Assembly (NCBI GenBank): GCA_018372555.1
Contig: JAHAIU010000028.1
Coordinates: forward strand, 1 to 20,910
Reading direction: 5' to 3'
Source of the DNA: Clostridium sp.
Lineage (GTDB): Bacteria > Bacillota > Clostridia > Clostridiales > Clostridiaceae
Length of the DNA stretch: 20,910 nt
This document shows, one piece after another, positions 6,188 through 13,414 of this stretch. Each line of letters begins with the position of its first letter. Position 1 is the first letter of the stretch. A program made the translations under genes and the position numbers. Below the pieces are notes generated by a model. The model ran no database searches, was not told the origin of the DNA, and saw only the letters and a program-made list of their open reading frames with translations.

Positions 6188-7645
6188 CTATCTATTTAAA
6201 TTAATTACTGTAGCCTTAGGTCTAGACATAGCTTCTATAGAATATCTGATACCTTGAGTACCTATTCCTGATGCCTTAACTCCTAAGAATGGGAAGTGGT
6301 CTGGTCCTCTTTCAGTCTTATTATTGACTTGAACTGTACCAACTTCTAATCTATCAGCAACGTAGAATGCTTCATTAATATTCTCAGTAAATACTGAAGA
6401 TTGTAGTCCATATTCAGACTTATTAGCAATTTCAATTGCTTCATCCTTATCTTTTACTCTGATTATAGGAAGTACTGGTCCGAATGGTTCTTCCCATGCT
6501 AATCTCATATCAGTAGTTACATTATCAAATAAAGTTGGGTAAATTAGATTTTCTTCTCTATTTCCACCTAATATTAATTTAGCCCCCTTAGCCTTTGCAT
6601 CTTCAATTAGTTCCCATACAAAGTCAGCTGATTTCATATCAATTAGAGGAACTACATCTGCTCCATCTACTGGGTTACCAACCTTTAATGCTTCAACCTT
6701 AGCCTTAACTTTTTCAAGTAGCTTGTCTGCAACTTTATCTACAACTAATATTCTCTTAACAGCTGTACATCTTTGACCAGAATATGAATATGCTCCTGCT
6801 ACAATATTTGAAGCAGCTACATCTAAATCTGCATCCTCTAATACTATTGCAGCATCCTTACCACCAAGTTCCATTAATAATGGTACCATACTAGTAATGC
6901 TAGAAATTCTTGAACCTATTTCTGTACTTCCAGTAAAGTTTATAAAGTCTACATCTGGATGCTTAACTATATAATCACCAATTACGCTACCTCTACCAGT
7001 TATAGTATTTAATACTCCTGCTGGTACTCCAGCTTGCTCAAATACCTTTGCTAAATATAAACCACAAAGACTTCCTTGAGTTGCTGGCTTTAATACTACA
7101 GAGTTACCTGCAATTAAAGCTGGTGCTATCTTTGATGCTGCAAGGTTTACTGGATAGTTAAATGGTGAAATAGCTAAAACTACTCCTAATGGTTCTCTAG
7201 TAACTACAGATATTTTATTTTTCTTAAATCCTGGGAAGCTATCTCCTGGAATACTTTCCCCTGATAAATTCTTTGCTGTATCTGCTGTAAATCTAATATA
7301 ATCTGCTGATCTCAATATTTCTGATTCACATGACTTTTTATCTTTTCCGATTTCTCTCATCATTATACTAGACATTTCATCAGCTTTTTCAATTAATAGA
7401 TCTGCTGCCTTATATAATATTTCCGCTCTTTTGTTTACTGCCACATTTCTCCAAGACTTCTGTGCCTCATCTGCACTCTTCATTGCAAAGTCTACTTCTT
7501 CCTTAGTCATAGCAGGAACTTTTCCTACTAAACAATTTCCTATTGGAGAGTATATTTCTATAAATTGGTCACTTTCGCTTGATGTCCACTCACCGTTTAC
7601 TAAATTTTTAAACGTTAATTCTTTTCCTTTTATACAACTAAACAT
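6188..7645 (-). CDS. gapN: NADP-dependent non-phosphorylating glyceraldehyde-3-phosphate dehydrogenase GapN
   Basis: GapN oxidises glyceraldehyde-3-phosphate directly to 3-phosphoglycerate, making NADPH and bypassing one ATP-yielding step. The 485-aa protein has the full aldehyde-dehydrogenase fold and closely follows the streptococcal GapN pattern: AISPFNYPVNLA, the cofactor region ITGRGSVIGDYIV and FTGSTEIGS, the general base in MELGGKDAA (E259), the catalytic Cys in SGQRCTAVKR (C293) and EEPFGPVLPI. A GTG 9 bases upstream is in frame, but the ATG at 7645 sits correctly behind AGGTGA, so I choose it. It starts 10 bases after the glutaredoxin stop codon, as third gene of a trxB-grx-gapN operon. 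That places NADPH production with thiol redox enzymes. Confidence 0.93.
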   Translation of the reverse strand: MFSCIKGKELTFKNLVNGEWTSSESDQFIEIYSPIGNCLVGKVPAMTKEEVDFAMKSADEAQKSWRNVAVNKRAEILYKAADLLIEKADEMSSIMMREIGKDKKSCESEILRSADYIRFTADTAKNLSGESIPGDSFPGFKKNKISVVTREPLGVVLAISPFNYPVNLAASKIAPALIAGNSVVLKPATQGSLCGLYLAKVFEQAGVPAGVLNTITGRGSVIGDYIVKHPDVDFINFTGSTEIGSRISSITSMVPLLMELGGKDAAIVLEDADLDVAASNIVAGAYSYSGQRCTAVKRILVVDKVADKLLEKVKAKVEALKVGNPVDGADVVPLIDMKSADFVWELIEDAKAKGAKLILGGNREENLIYPTLFDNVTTDMRLAWEEPFGPVLPIIRVKDKDEAIEIANKSEYGLQSSVFTENINEAFYVADRLEVGTVQVNNKTERGPDHFPFLGVKASGIGTQGIRYSIEAMSRPKATVINLNR

Positions 7646-7654
7646 CCCATTCAC

Positions 7655-7882
7655 CTACTTACTTTTCGCTAATTCTATTTTATTTTTATCAAAACCAACG
7701 ATAATTTCACCCTCTATATCAATAACTGGTACAGTTCTTTGTCCTGATACCTTAAATACTTCTTCTCTATCTTCATGTCTATCTGCTACGTTTATTTCTT
7801 GGTAATCCCAACCCTTCATATCAAAGAATCTCTTTGCCTTAACACATGATGGGCACCAAGATGTTGAATAAATTTTAATCAT
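7655..7882 (-). CDS. Glutaredoxin-like protein, CPSC active site (Cp9 type)
   Basis: This 75-aa thioredoxin-fold protein has CPSC (residues 10-13), the cis-proline loop (RTVPVIDI) and the GFDKNKI tail. It lies 44 bases downstream of trxB with its own AAGGAGA site. The pair matches the Clostridium pasteurianum Cp34/Cp9 arrangement, in which a thioredoxin-reductase-like flavoprotein reduces a small glutaredoxin-like protein that in turn reduces AhpC peroxiredoxin. No ahpC is in this window. It is a paralogue of the CPWC protein at 5574-5801, of equal length and similar tail, but with a different active-site dipeptide. Confidence 0.92.
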   Translation of the reverse strand: MIKIYSTSWCPSCVKAKRFFDMKGWDYQEINVADRHEDREEVFKVSGQRTVPVIDIEGEIIVGFDKNKIELAKSK

Positions 7883-7926
7883 ACTATCTCTCCTTACTAT
7901 TTTTGTTGTTATTTTTAAAAAGTTTA

Positions 7927-8871
7927 TTACTTTTGTTTTTTCTTTCTTTCAACTATAACCTTTTCTGCTTGTAGAGCTGCAATAGTACCATCAGCTACTG
8001 CTGTAGTTATTTGTCTAAACTCTTTTTCTCTAACGTCTCCAGCTGCAAAAACACCCTTAACATTAGTTCTCATGCTTTCATCTGTTTTTATATACTTTCC
8101 ATCAGTTAAATCAATTTGCCCCTTAAAGTGATCTGTCTTTGGTTCTGTTCCTATAAATCCAAATACTGCATCCATAGGCATTTCTTCTTCCGTTCCATCT
8201 ATAGAATCTTTAATAATAGCCTTTTCCATGAAGTTACTTCCTTCAACATTAACTAAGTCTTTATTAAATAATACTTCTATTTTAGGGTGGTTCATAACTT
8301 CTTCTATTGTTGCTTTTTCTCCCTTAAAGTAGTCATATCTTCTTATCATATAAACCTTGCTAGCAAACTTAGTTAAAAATAATGCTTCTTCTAATGCAGA
8401 GTTTCCTCCACCAACTACTCCAATTATTTTTCCATCATACATTGCTCCATCACACACTGCACAATAGTGTATTCCCTTTCCAGAGAATTTTTCTTCATTT
8501 GAAATAGGTAACTTTCTAGGAGTAGCTCCTGTTGAAATAATTACAGTATCTGTTTTATATATATAATTATTAGTTTCGACTATTTTTACATCTCCACTAA
8601 AATCAACTCTTTCCACCATATCAAATTCATCAATTTCTGCACCAAGTTCTTCTGCTTGTTGTTGCATTAAATCAGCTAATTCTGAGCCTGAAACTTTTTT
8701 GAATCCAGGATAATTTTCAATTGTATAGCTGTTTCTAACTTGACCTCCTAGAATTTGATCTTCTAATAAAAGCATATTAAGCTTTGCTCTTGTTGCATAT
8801 ATTGCTGCAGTTAGCCCCGCTGGACCACCACCTATTATTATAAGTTCTTTTTCTTTTATTTCCTTGCTCAT
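7927..8871 (-). CDS. trxB: Thioredoxin reductase-like flavoprotein (TrxB/Cp34 type)
   Basis: This FAD-dependent disulfide reductase of 314 aa has the FAD motif GGGPAG (14-19), the redox pair CAVC (C137, C140), the pyridine-nucleotide motif GGGNS (154-158) and the closing FAD motif AAGDV near the C-terminus. The segment that binds the 2'-phosphate of NADPH in E. coli TrxB (HRRDGFRA) reads RRYDYFKG here (177-184), with one Arg replaced by Tyr and another by Lys. This suggests NADH use, as reported for C. pasteurianum Cp34. Of two in-frame ATGs, the first abuts AGGAGG with no spacing and the second (8871) lies 6 bases on, so I take the second. It heads the trxB-grx-gapN operon. Confidence 0.93.
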   Translation of the reverse strand: MSKEIKEKELIIIGGGPAGLTAAIYATRAKLNMLLLEDQILGGQVRNSYTIENYPGFKKVSGSELADLMQQQAEELGAEIDEFDMVERVDFSGDVKIVETNNYIYKTDTVIISTGATPRKLPISNEEKFSGKGIHYCAVCDGAMYDGKIIGVVGGGNSALEEALFLTKFASKVYMIRRYDYFKGEKATIEEVMNHPKIEVLFNKDLVNVEGSNFMEKAIIKDSIDGTEEEMPMDAVFGFIGTEPKTDHFKGQIDLTDGKYIKTDESMRTNVKGVFAAGDVREKEFRQITTAVADGTIAALQAEKVIVERKKKQK

Positions 8872-8882
8872 TTTCATCCTCC

Positions 8883-8897
8883 TACCCCCTAGGGGTA
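8883..8897. promoter_or_regulatory. GC-rich inverted repeat, candidate CsoR/CstR-family operator
   Basis: A perfect 6-bp inverted repeat TACCCC-CTA-GGGGTA lies between the trxB promoter and its ribosome binding site, a few bases downstream of the expected transcription start. Operators of the CsoR/RcnR/CstR/FrmR family have this form, a short G/C tract flanked by TA on each side. In such AT-rich intergenic DNA this is striking. The effector (copper, persulfide, aldehyde or other) cannot be told, and no CsoR-family gene is in the window. Confidence 0.65.
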
Positions 8898-8911
8898 TAT
8901 TATTTATTTTT

Positions 8912-8940
8912 ATTATATACTTCTATTTTTTAAAATGCAA
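8912..8940 (-). promoter_or_regulatory. Promoter of the trxB-grx-gapN operon
   Basis: On the minus strand a perfect TATAAT (8912-8917) lies 17 bases from TTGCAT (8935-8940, first three bases as consensus). The predicted start is near 8905, leaving a leader of about 30 bases that contains the inverted repeat and the AGGAGG site. Confidence 0.7.
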
Positions 8941-9060
8941 CTATTTTTAGATAATAATTTTTATTATTACCATTTTTGTTATAATTTATATATATTTCAC
9001 ATTTTATTATAACTTCCATATAATAGTTGTTTAAAATAATAGCTATATTTTATTATTTAT

Positions 9061-9099
9061 AAAAAAATCATGCACATTACTTTAACATATGCATGATTT
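9061..9099 (-). terminator. Terminator of ctsR-clpC
   Basis: A 10-bp perfect stem (9090-9099 with 9065-9074, AAATCATGCA/TGCATGATTT) is followed on the minus strand by seven consecutive Ts. It lies about 55 bases after the clpC stop codon and separates clpC from the trxB promoter. Confidence 0.88.
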
Positions 9100-9154
9100 A
9101 TAAGATATTATTTGATATTTTAATTTTTTCTATTCTTATTAAAAATTATGATTT

Positions 9155-11590
9155 TTAAGATATATGCTTGAAGCAAAGCTCTTTTCCATCACAATATACC
9201 TCTAAATTATCTCCGCCTTTAATACATCCCTTTAACATTTCTTCACTAATTTTATCTTCTAATTCTTTAGTTATAATTCTCTTTAAAGGCCTAGCTCCAT
9301 AGTTAATATCTACTCCCTTATTAATTAGGAATTTCTTACTTTCATCATTTAAACTTATATTTATTCTTCTATCTTTAAGCTTATTAATAGTTCCATTAAG
9401 CAATATATTAATTATTTTTAAAATATCACTATCTACTAACTTCTTAAAGACTATTACTTCGTCAACTCTATTTATAAACTCAGGTTTAAAGTTCCTCTTC
9501 ACTTCTTCTAATATACTATTCTTCATATTTTCATATTCACTTTTATCCAAGGACTCATCATTTAAAAATCCCATAGTATTCTTTTTCTTTATATTATGAG
9601 CCCCTAAATTTGAAGTCATTATAATGATAGTATTTTTAAAGTTAACACCTCTACCTTTACTATCTGTTAATTTTCCATCTTCCATTACTTGTAGTAATAT
9701 ATTAAAAACATCTGGATGAGCTTTTTCTATTTCATCTAATAGAATAACCGAATATGGATTTCTTCTAACAGCCTCTGTTAATTGTCCTCCCTCTTCATAT
9801 CCAACATACCCAGGGGGGGCACCAATTAACCTTGCTACAGAATGCTTTTCCATATATTCTGACATATCAATTCTAATTAAATTCTTTCTATCTCCAAATA
9901 GTGTTTCAGCTAATGTGTTAGATAACTCTGTCTTACCTACGCCTGTAGGTCCACAAAATATAAATGTTCCAATAGGTCTATTAGGATCCTTAAGTCCAAC
10001 CCTAGCCCTTCTAATAGCTTTAGATACTGCAATAACAGCTTCTTTTTGCCCAACTACTCTTTCTTCTAAAGTTTCTTCTAGCTTAAGTAATTTATCTGAT
10101 TCTAATTCTGTAATTTTCTCTAAAGGTATCTTAGACCAAACTGATACTACTTTAGCAACTTCTTCTCTATTTACTATATTGCTAAAATCACTATTATTTA
10201 ATTCTATTTCTATAGAACTTAACTTATCCTTTAAAATTACTTCTTTATCCCTTAAAAGAGAAGCTTCTCCAAAGCTTTTTCCCTTTATAGCTATTTCTTT
10301 TTCACTAGATAACTTTTCAATATCCTCTTTAAGTCTACTAATTTCTGGAGGAGTAGTTAAGTTTTCTATTCTTATCTTAGCTGATGCCTCATCTATTAAA
10401 TCAATAGCTTTATCTGGCATAAACCTATCTGTAATATATCTATCTGATAATTCCACTGCTGCTTCTAAAGCCTCATCTTCTATTTTCACCATATGATGTA
10501 GCTCATATTTTTCTTTTAAGCCTTTAAGTATTTTATATGTTTCTTCCCTAGAAGGCTCTTCTATCATAACTGGCTGAAACCTTCTTTCAAGAGCTGAATC
10601 CTTCTCTATATATTTTCTATACTCATCTATTGTAGTAGCTCCAATACACTTAATTTCGCCTCTTGCTAAAGCAGGTTTTAGTATATTAGAAGCATCTATT
10701 GCTCCCTCAGCTCCACCAGCTCCAACTATAGTATGAAGTTCATCTATAAATATTATTATATCTTTAGCATTTATTATTTCTTCCATAACCTTCTTTAACC
10801 TATCTTCAAATTCACCTCTGTATTTAGCTCCAGCTACCATTGAAGTTAGATCTATAGAAATAATTGATTTATCTCTTAATATTTCAGGAACATTTCCATC
10901 TGCTATCATTTGGGCTAATCCCTCAACTACTGCTGTTTTACCTACACCAGGTTCTCCTATTAAACAAGGATTATTCTTACCTCTTCTACAAAGAATCTCA
11001 AGCATTCTTCTATTTTCATTTTCCCTACCTATTACTGGATCAAGCTTACCTTCCTTAGCTAATAAAGTTAAGTTCCTTCCATATTGATTCAACATAGGAG
11101 TTTTAACATTACCATTTTTATTTTTTTCGGCATACCTATTTTCATTTAAGTCACTTTTATTAAGATGTCTTACTAATTCATTTCTTACATGCTTAGTATC
11201 TATCTTAAAGTTTGATATTATAGAAAAGGCGACTCCTTCTACATCATCAAGTAAAGCTAGTAAGATGTGTTCTGGATTAATAAAACTATGATTATACATC
11301 ATTGCTTTAGCAAAACTATCATCAAATACTCTTTTTGTTCTTGGATTAATAAGCATTTCACCTATAGAGATTTCTAAATCTCCATATCCAAGGTATTCTT
11401 CTACAAACTTTCTAGCTTTATCTATAGTAATTCCATTAACATATAAGACCCTATTGGCAAAGCCACCTTCTTTCAATATACCTAAAAGAACATGTTCTGT
11501 TCCTATATATCCATGCTTAAAAAATTGCGATTCTTTTTGTGCTTCAACAAGCATTAATTGAGCCCTTTCTGTAAATTTCCCAAAAACCAT
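9155..11590 (-). CDS. clpC: AAA+ protease ATPase ClpC
   Basis: ClpC unfolds proteins for the ClpP protease. The 811-aa protein has a double Clp N-domain (about 1-145), AAA module 1 with Walker A GEPGVGKT (212-219) and DELHT, a central UVR-type coiled region (about 430-465), and AAA module 2 with GPTGVGKT (547-554) and DEIEKAH. An MGF tripeptide sits where other ClpC proteins have the ClpP-docking loop. E32 and E107 match the two Glu residues (E32, E106) reported to bind phospho-arginine in B. subtilis ClpC. The upstream in-frame ATG contains the ribosome binding site itself (ATGGAGGT), so the ATG at 11590 is the start. It follows ctsR by 62 bases, without the usual mcsA and mcsB. Confidence 0.97.
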   Translation of the reverse strand: MVFGKFTERAQLMLVEAQKESQFFKHGYIGTEHVLLGILKEGGFANRVLYVNGITIDKARKFVEEYLGYGDLEISIGEMLINPRTKRVFDDSFAKAMMYNHSFINPEHILLALLDDVEGVAFSIISNFKIDTKHVRNELVRHLNKSDLNENRYAEKNKNGNVKTPMLNQYGRNLTLLAKEGKLDPVIGRENENRRMLEILCRRGKNNPCLIGEPGVGKTAVVEGLAQMIADGNVPEILRDKSIISIDLTSMVAGAKYRGEFEDRLKKVMEEIINAKDIIIFIDELHTIVGAGGAEGAIDASNILKPALARGEIKCIGATTIDEYRKYIEKDSALERRFQPVMIEEPSREETYKILKGLKEKYELHHMVKIEDEALEAAVELSDRYITDRFMPDKAIDLIDEASAKIRIENLTTPPEISRLKEDIEKLSSEKEIAIKGKSFGEASLLRDKEVILKDKLSSIEIELNNSDFSNIVNREEVAKVVSVWSKIPLEKITELESDKLLKLEETLEERVVGQKEAVIAVSKAIRRARVGLKDPNRPIGTFIFCGPTGVGKTELSNTLAETLFGDRKNLIRIDMSEYMEKHSVARLIGAPPGYVGYEEGGQLTEAVRRNPYSVILLDEIEKAHPDVFNILLQVMEDGKLTDSKGRGVNFKNTIIIMTSNLGAHNIKKKNTMGFLNDESLDKSEYENMKNSILEEVKRNFKPEFINRVDEVIVFKKLVDSDILKIINILLNGTINKLKDRRINISLNDESKKFLINKGVDINYGARPLKRIITKELEDKISEEMLKGCIKGGDNLEVYCDGKELCFKHIS

Positions 11591-11652
11591 ACATACCTCC
11601 ATACCCTATTGCTAATTATACTTACAGATAAACTCTAGATATATAACATACT

Positions 11653-12108
11653 CTATGATAAAATTACTGTTAAAATTCCTTTAAGCATATCTGACCTTAA
11701 TTTATTTTTATCTTCAACAGAAGTTAACGTCCTATCATTTAAAGTAATTTTAATAATCTCATACTCATTATTAGTTATAGTCTTAGTATCCTTTAAATGA
11801 TCCAAAATAGATAAAGCATTACCATAAGTTATACTTTCACCTATAGAACTCAATATTAAGGATAATCTTTCATCTTTATCATCGTATGTTATTTTTCTAA
11901 TAACTATACAACCTCCCCCACCTCTTTTGCTTTCAATTATATATCCCTTTTCATAAGTGAACCTTGTAGTTAATACATAATTTATTTGAGATGGTGCACA
12001 GGAAAATTTATCTGCTAATTCATTTCTTTGAATTAAAACTTGTCTTTCTCTTTCTTCATTCAGCATATCATTTATAAAATTTTCTATTGTATCTGAAATT
12101 CTTGCCAT
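11653..12108 (-). CDS. ctsR: Class III heat-shock repressor CtsR
   Basis: CtsR represses clp genes and loses DNA binding on heating through its glycine-rich wing. The 151-aa protein has the N-terminal winged helix (RNELADKFSCAPSQINYVL, about 28-46) and the heat-sensing wing RGGGG with R62 and G63-G66 intact; R62 is the Arg modified by McsB in Bacillus-group CtsR. The C-terminal four-helix dimer domain (about 78-150) is full length. It heads the ctsR-clpC operon and has a near-perfect CtsR box at its own promoter, so it should repress itself and clpC. Confidence 0.95.
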   Translation of the reverse strand: MARISDTIENFINDMLNEERERQVLIQRNELADKFSCAPSQINYVLTTRFTYEKGYIIESKRGGGGCIVIRKITYDDKDERLSLILSSIGESITYGNALSILDHLKDTKTITNNEYEIIKITLNDRTLTSVEDKNKLRSDMLKGILTVILS

Positions 12109-12138
12109 ATCTTCACCTTCTTAAACTTACTTTTTAAA

Positions 12139-12155
12139 ATTGACCATCTTTGACT
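12139..12155 (-). promoter_or_regulatory. CtsR operator
   Basis: On the minus strand AGTCAAA-GAT-GGTCAAT matches the CtsR direct-repeat consensus (RGTCAAA-NAN-RGTCAAA) at all but the last base. It begins 3 bases after the -10 element and so covers the transcription start. Confidence 0.92.
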
Positions 12156-12158
12156 TTA

Positions 12159-12187
12159 ATTATAGCCTATTAATTTTAATATGTCCA
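12159..12187 (-). promoter_or_regulatory. Promoter of ctsR-clpC
   Basis: TGGACA (12182-12187, 5 of 6) and TATAAT (12159-12164, 6 of 6) are separated by exactly 17 bases on the minus strand. This is a strong sigma-A promoter abutting the CtsR box. Confidence 0.9.
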
Positions 12188-12259
12188 TTTTCCCATTTTA
12201 TTTTACTAATAAGGAATTATACATAAGCTTTTGTCTAAACTATATAAGAGGTGATAGAT

Positions 12260-12910
12260 ATGGAAATAACATGGATTGGCAATACTAGTTTTTTAATTAA
12301 AAATTGTCTTGGAAAAAAGATTCTTTTAGATCCAATTCAATTATATCCCTATATACAAAAATATGATTTAAATCCTGATATAATTACATTTAGTCATACT
12401 CATAATGAAGAAATTATAAGTGATTATATTGGTTCTAATTATAAAATAATTAATTCTATATCTAAGTTTGAAAACTCTTTTATTAAAATTCAAGGTTTCC
12501 TAAGCTATAGAGATAATTTTCACGGGTTTAAAAGAGGGGAAAATATAATTTACCTTTTAGAAATTGATGGATTCAGATTAGCTCATCTAGGGTCTCTTGG
12601 ACACATATTAAATGATGAGCTAGTAAAAGAATTATCTGATTTGGACTTTCTTTTTATACCAATAGGAGGGCATTTTTTACTAGATGGCCATTCTGCTGCA
12701 AAGATTGCATTAACTTTAAAACCTAAATATGTAATTCCTATGAGTTTTAAAAGTTCCTCAAATTATTTTTATTTAAATGGTCCTTTAAGTTTTTTATCAT
12801 CTATTAAAAATGCTGTAGCCTATAATTCTACTTCTATTTATACTAATGAACTTTCTTTTCATAATAAACCTTCTGTAATTTTTCTTGAGGAAATAATAAA
12901 GAACCGCTAA
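12260..12910 (+). CDS. MBL-fold (UlaG-like) hydrolase homologue with degenerate metal site
   Basis: The 216-aa protein has the fold pattern of UlaG/YtkL-like metal-dependent hydrolases: the opening strand EITWIGNTSFLI, ILLDP, ITFSHTH (42-48), a mid-region H88 before KRGENIIYLLEIDG, AHLGSLGH (108-115) and FIPIGGHFLLDGHSAAKI (132-149). The catalytic motif HxHxDH reads HTHNEE, so the Asp and third His are Glu. The bridging Asp of HLGDLGH is Ser112. Metal binding is probably lost or changed. I take the ATG at 12260, which follows GAGGTGAT; an in-frame GTG 9 bases earlier lies within that ribosome binding site. It stands alone on the plus strand between ctsR and the ferredoxin cluster. Confidence 0.8.
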   Translation: MEITWIGNTSFLIKNCLGKKILLDPIQLYPYIQKYDLNPDIITFSHTHNEEIISDYIGSNYKIINSISKFENSFIKIQGFLSYRDNFHGFKRGENIIYLLEIDGFRLAHLGSLGHILNDELVKELSDLDFLFIPIGGHFLLDGHSAAKIALTLKPKYVIPMSFKSSSNYFYLNGPLSFLSSIKNAVAYNSTSIYTNELSFHNKPSVIFLEEIIKNR

Positions 12911-12924
12911 ATAAGCGGTTCTTT
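12898..12924. terminator. Bidirectional terminator between the MBL gene and ferredoxin
   Basis: An 11-bp perfect stem AAAGAACCGCT/AGCGGTTCTTT with a 5-base loop lies over the stop codon of the MBL gene, 7 bases from the ferredoxin stop codon. T-rich flanks on both sides let it serve both convergent units. Confidence 0.85.
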
Positions 12925-12931
12925 ATATAAA

Positions 12932-13102
12932 TTATGCTTGTACTGGAGCTCCTACTGGACAAACATTTGCACAGTTTCCACAATCTATGCAAGTATCCTC
13001 ATCGATAACGAATTGAGTGTCTCCTTGACTTATAGCATTAACTGGACATTCTGCAGCGCATGCACCACAGTTTATACAACTATCTTCAATTAAAAATGCC
13101 AT
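12932..13102 (-). CDS. 2[4Fe-4S] ferredoxin, clostridial type
   Basis: This 56-aa electron carrier has two CxxCxxCxxxCP motifs (C9, C12, C15, C19 and C38, C41, C44, C48) in the duplicated arrangement of the classic Clostridium pasteurianum ferredoxin, to which the C-terminal half (CIDCGNCANVCPVGAPVQ) is almost identical. It serves low-potential reactions such as pyruvate:ferredoxin oxidoreductase and hydrogenase. It has an AGGAGGT site 7 bases before the ATG. It lies 96 bases downstream of the HMA-domain gene and probably also has its own promoter. It is more GC-rich than its neighbours, as expected for a highly expressed gene. Confidence 0.97.
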   Translation of the reverse strand: MAFLIEDSCINCGACAAECPVNAISQGDTQFVIDEDTCIDCGNCANVCPVGAPVQA

Positions 13103-13141
13103 AATTAGCACCTCCTAATAATAGAATTTATTTCAAAATCT

Positions 13142-13170
13142 ATTTTATCACATGGGTAAAAAATTTTAAA
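13142..13170 (-). promoter_or_regulatory. Candidate ferredoxin promoter
   Basis: TTTAAA (13165-13170) and TAAAAT (13142-13147) are 17 bases apart on the minus strand, and TGA before the -10 gives an extended -10 element. The start would be about 35 bases upstream of the ATG. Confidence 0.55.
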
Positions 13171-13198
13171 GTCTTCTAAAAAATTAATTTGTACAAGC

Positions 13199-13402
13199 CT
13201 AATTAATACTGTAACCTAATTCTTCAACTTCAGCTATAATCTTATCTATAGTTGCTGATTTATCATCATAAACTATATTAACTTCCTTTTTACTTAAGTT
13301 GACTTCACAAGCTATAACACCTTCATTGCTTCCTACAACTTCTCTAATACTTATAACATCGTCATTTGTATTAAGATTTGAAATCTTTAATACTGTTTTC
13401 AT
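13199..13402 (-). CDS. HMA-fold protein lacking the metal-binding CxxC
   Basis: The 67-aa protein follows the beta-alpha-beta-beta-alpha-beta pattern of heavy-metal-associated domains (CopZ-like): TVLKISNL, a first helix ending before GVIACEVNL, EVNIVYDDKSATIDKIIAEVEELGY. The loop that carries CxxC in metal chaperones reads NTNDD here, so no thiol pair is present; the single Cys (32) is elsewhere. It cannot bind Cu(I) in the usual way and may be a protein-interaction domain. It has AAGGAGGGT before the ATG and begins 12 bases after ricT, so it is almost certainly cotranscribed with it. Confidence 0.78.
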   Translation of the reverse strand: MKTVLKISNLNTNDDVISIREVVGSNEGVIACEVNLSKKEVNIVYDDKSATIDKIIAEVEELGYSIN

Positions 13403-13414
13403 TTAATACCCTCC

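Noticed and set aside
9915..10496. Long plus-strand open frame opposite clpC
   Set aside because: It is a shadow of the clpC coding strand, Ser/Leu-rich, with no ribosome binding site. The same applies to other frames opposite disA, radA, gapN, ricT, holB and darA.
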